Below are positions 23,728 to 23,829 of a stretch of DNA of 23,829 nucleotides, one piece after another. The notes under the pieces are model-generated. The model was not told where the DNA came from and did no database searches. It saw nothing but the letters and a program-made list of their open reading frames with translations. Position numbers and translations under genes: made by a program. Position 1 is the stretch's first letter. Each line of letters opens with the position of its first letter. Origin of the DNA: CAZXYF01 sp964644705 (GTDB lineage: Bacteria > Planctomycetota > Brocadiia > SM23-32); the NCBI GenBank assembly GCA_964644705.1, contig CAZXYF010000028.1, positions 1 to 23,829 on the forward strand, given 5' to 3'.

Positions 23728-23829
23728 ATGATAATAGAGCACGAGGCCCAAAAAAAAACGTTTTCGAGGGTTCTCAAACAATGTTCCGATCTATCCGTTG
23801 CCTCCATCGGCACAGGGCCGACGGAGGGC
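23728..23829 (+). CDS. Partial gene running off the window end
   Basis: An ATG at 23728 has GGGAG at 23715-23719 with eight bases of spacing, and its frame stays open for 34 codons to the last base. The visible peptide starts MIIEHEAQKKTFSRV and ends in ASIGTGPTEG. I do not recognise the family. Good ribosome-site spacing and a short gap after the PHP gene support a real, co-directional gene. Confidence 0.55.
   Translation, partial: MIIEHEAQKKTFSRVLKQCSDLSVASIGTGPTEG

Overview
The window looks like chromosomal DNA of an uncultured Gram-negative bacterium. An outer-membrane beta-barrel ending in a C-terminal aromatic residue, signal peptides and a probable lipoprotein support the Gram-negative call. 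Several Fe-S and metal-cofactor proteins (paired MinD/ferredoxin ATPase domains, Mrp, two NifX-like proteins, a corrinoid-enzyme reactivase type protein) suggest an anaerobic or microaerophilic lifestyle. I cannot assign a phylum from the sequence. No rRNA, tRNA, CRISPR array, transposase or phage gene was seen.

Layout. (1) 72-1745, minus: an orphan ATP-grasp-like protein. (2) 2021-10067, plus: an almost gapless eight-gene operon, mostly with overlapping start/stop codons. It encodes a membrane-anchored coiled protein, two small TPR proteins, a large TPR plus beta-barrel export protein, a membrane family-2 glycosyltransferase with cellulose/hyaluronan-synthase motifs, a GH26-type glycoside hydrolase with a probable lipoprotein signal, and two tiny ferritin-like helical-hairpin proteins. 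This is the architecture of a synthase-dependent exopolysaccharide system, but with a GH26 enzyme where known systems carry other hydrolases. (3) 10215-12644, minus: a cytoplasmic GH38 alpha-mannosidase. (4) 12645-13407: about 760 bases without a convincing gene, containing a mosaic of short direct repeats and GC-rich hairpins. (5) 13408-18750, minus: a metal-cofactor operon in the order DtxR-type regulator, NifX-like, Mrp ATPase, NifX-like, fused double MinD/ferredoxin ATPase, DUF89 protein. (6) 18952-22194 and on to the window end, plus: metallo-beta-lactamase-fold hydrolase, SAM methyltransferase, 2Fe-2S/ASKHA protein of the corrinoid-activator type, PHP/DUF3604-like protein, and the first 34 codons of a further gene.

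How the parts may work together. Regions 5 and 6 diverge from one short control region (18767-18816). It holds a perfect palindrome (ACTTGG-TTT-CCAAGT) overlapping the -10 of a plus-strand promoter (TTGACA-18-TATACT) and lying between the -35 and -10 of a minus-strand promoter ending in TATAAT. The simplest reading is that the DtxR-family repressor senses a metal and controls both a cluster-assembly operon and the MBL/methyltransferase/activator operon. The exopolysaccharide operon is the other candidate novel system. Its product is unknown; the GH26 enzyme and the nearby GH38 gene hint at, but do not prove, a mannose-containing polymer.

A 27-base repeat occurs at 36-62 and again at 18854-18880 with one mismatch. 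With the hairpin mosaic and a small tandem repeat at 16252-16283, this suggests the genome carries several families of dispersed short repeats.
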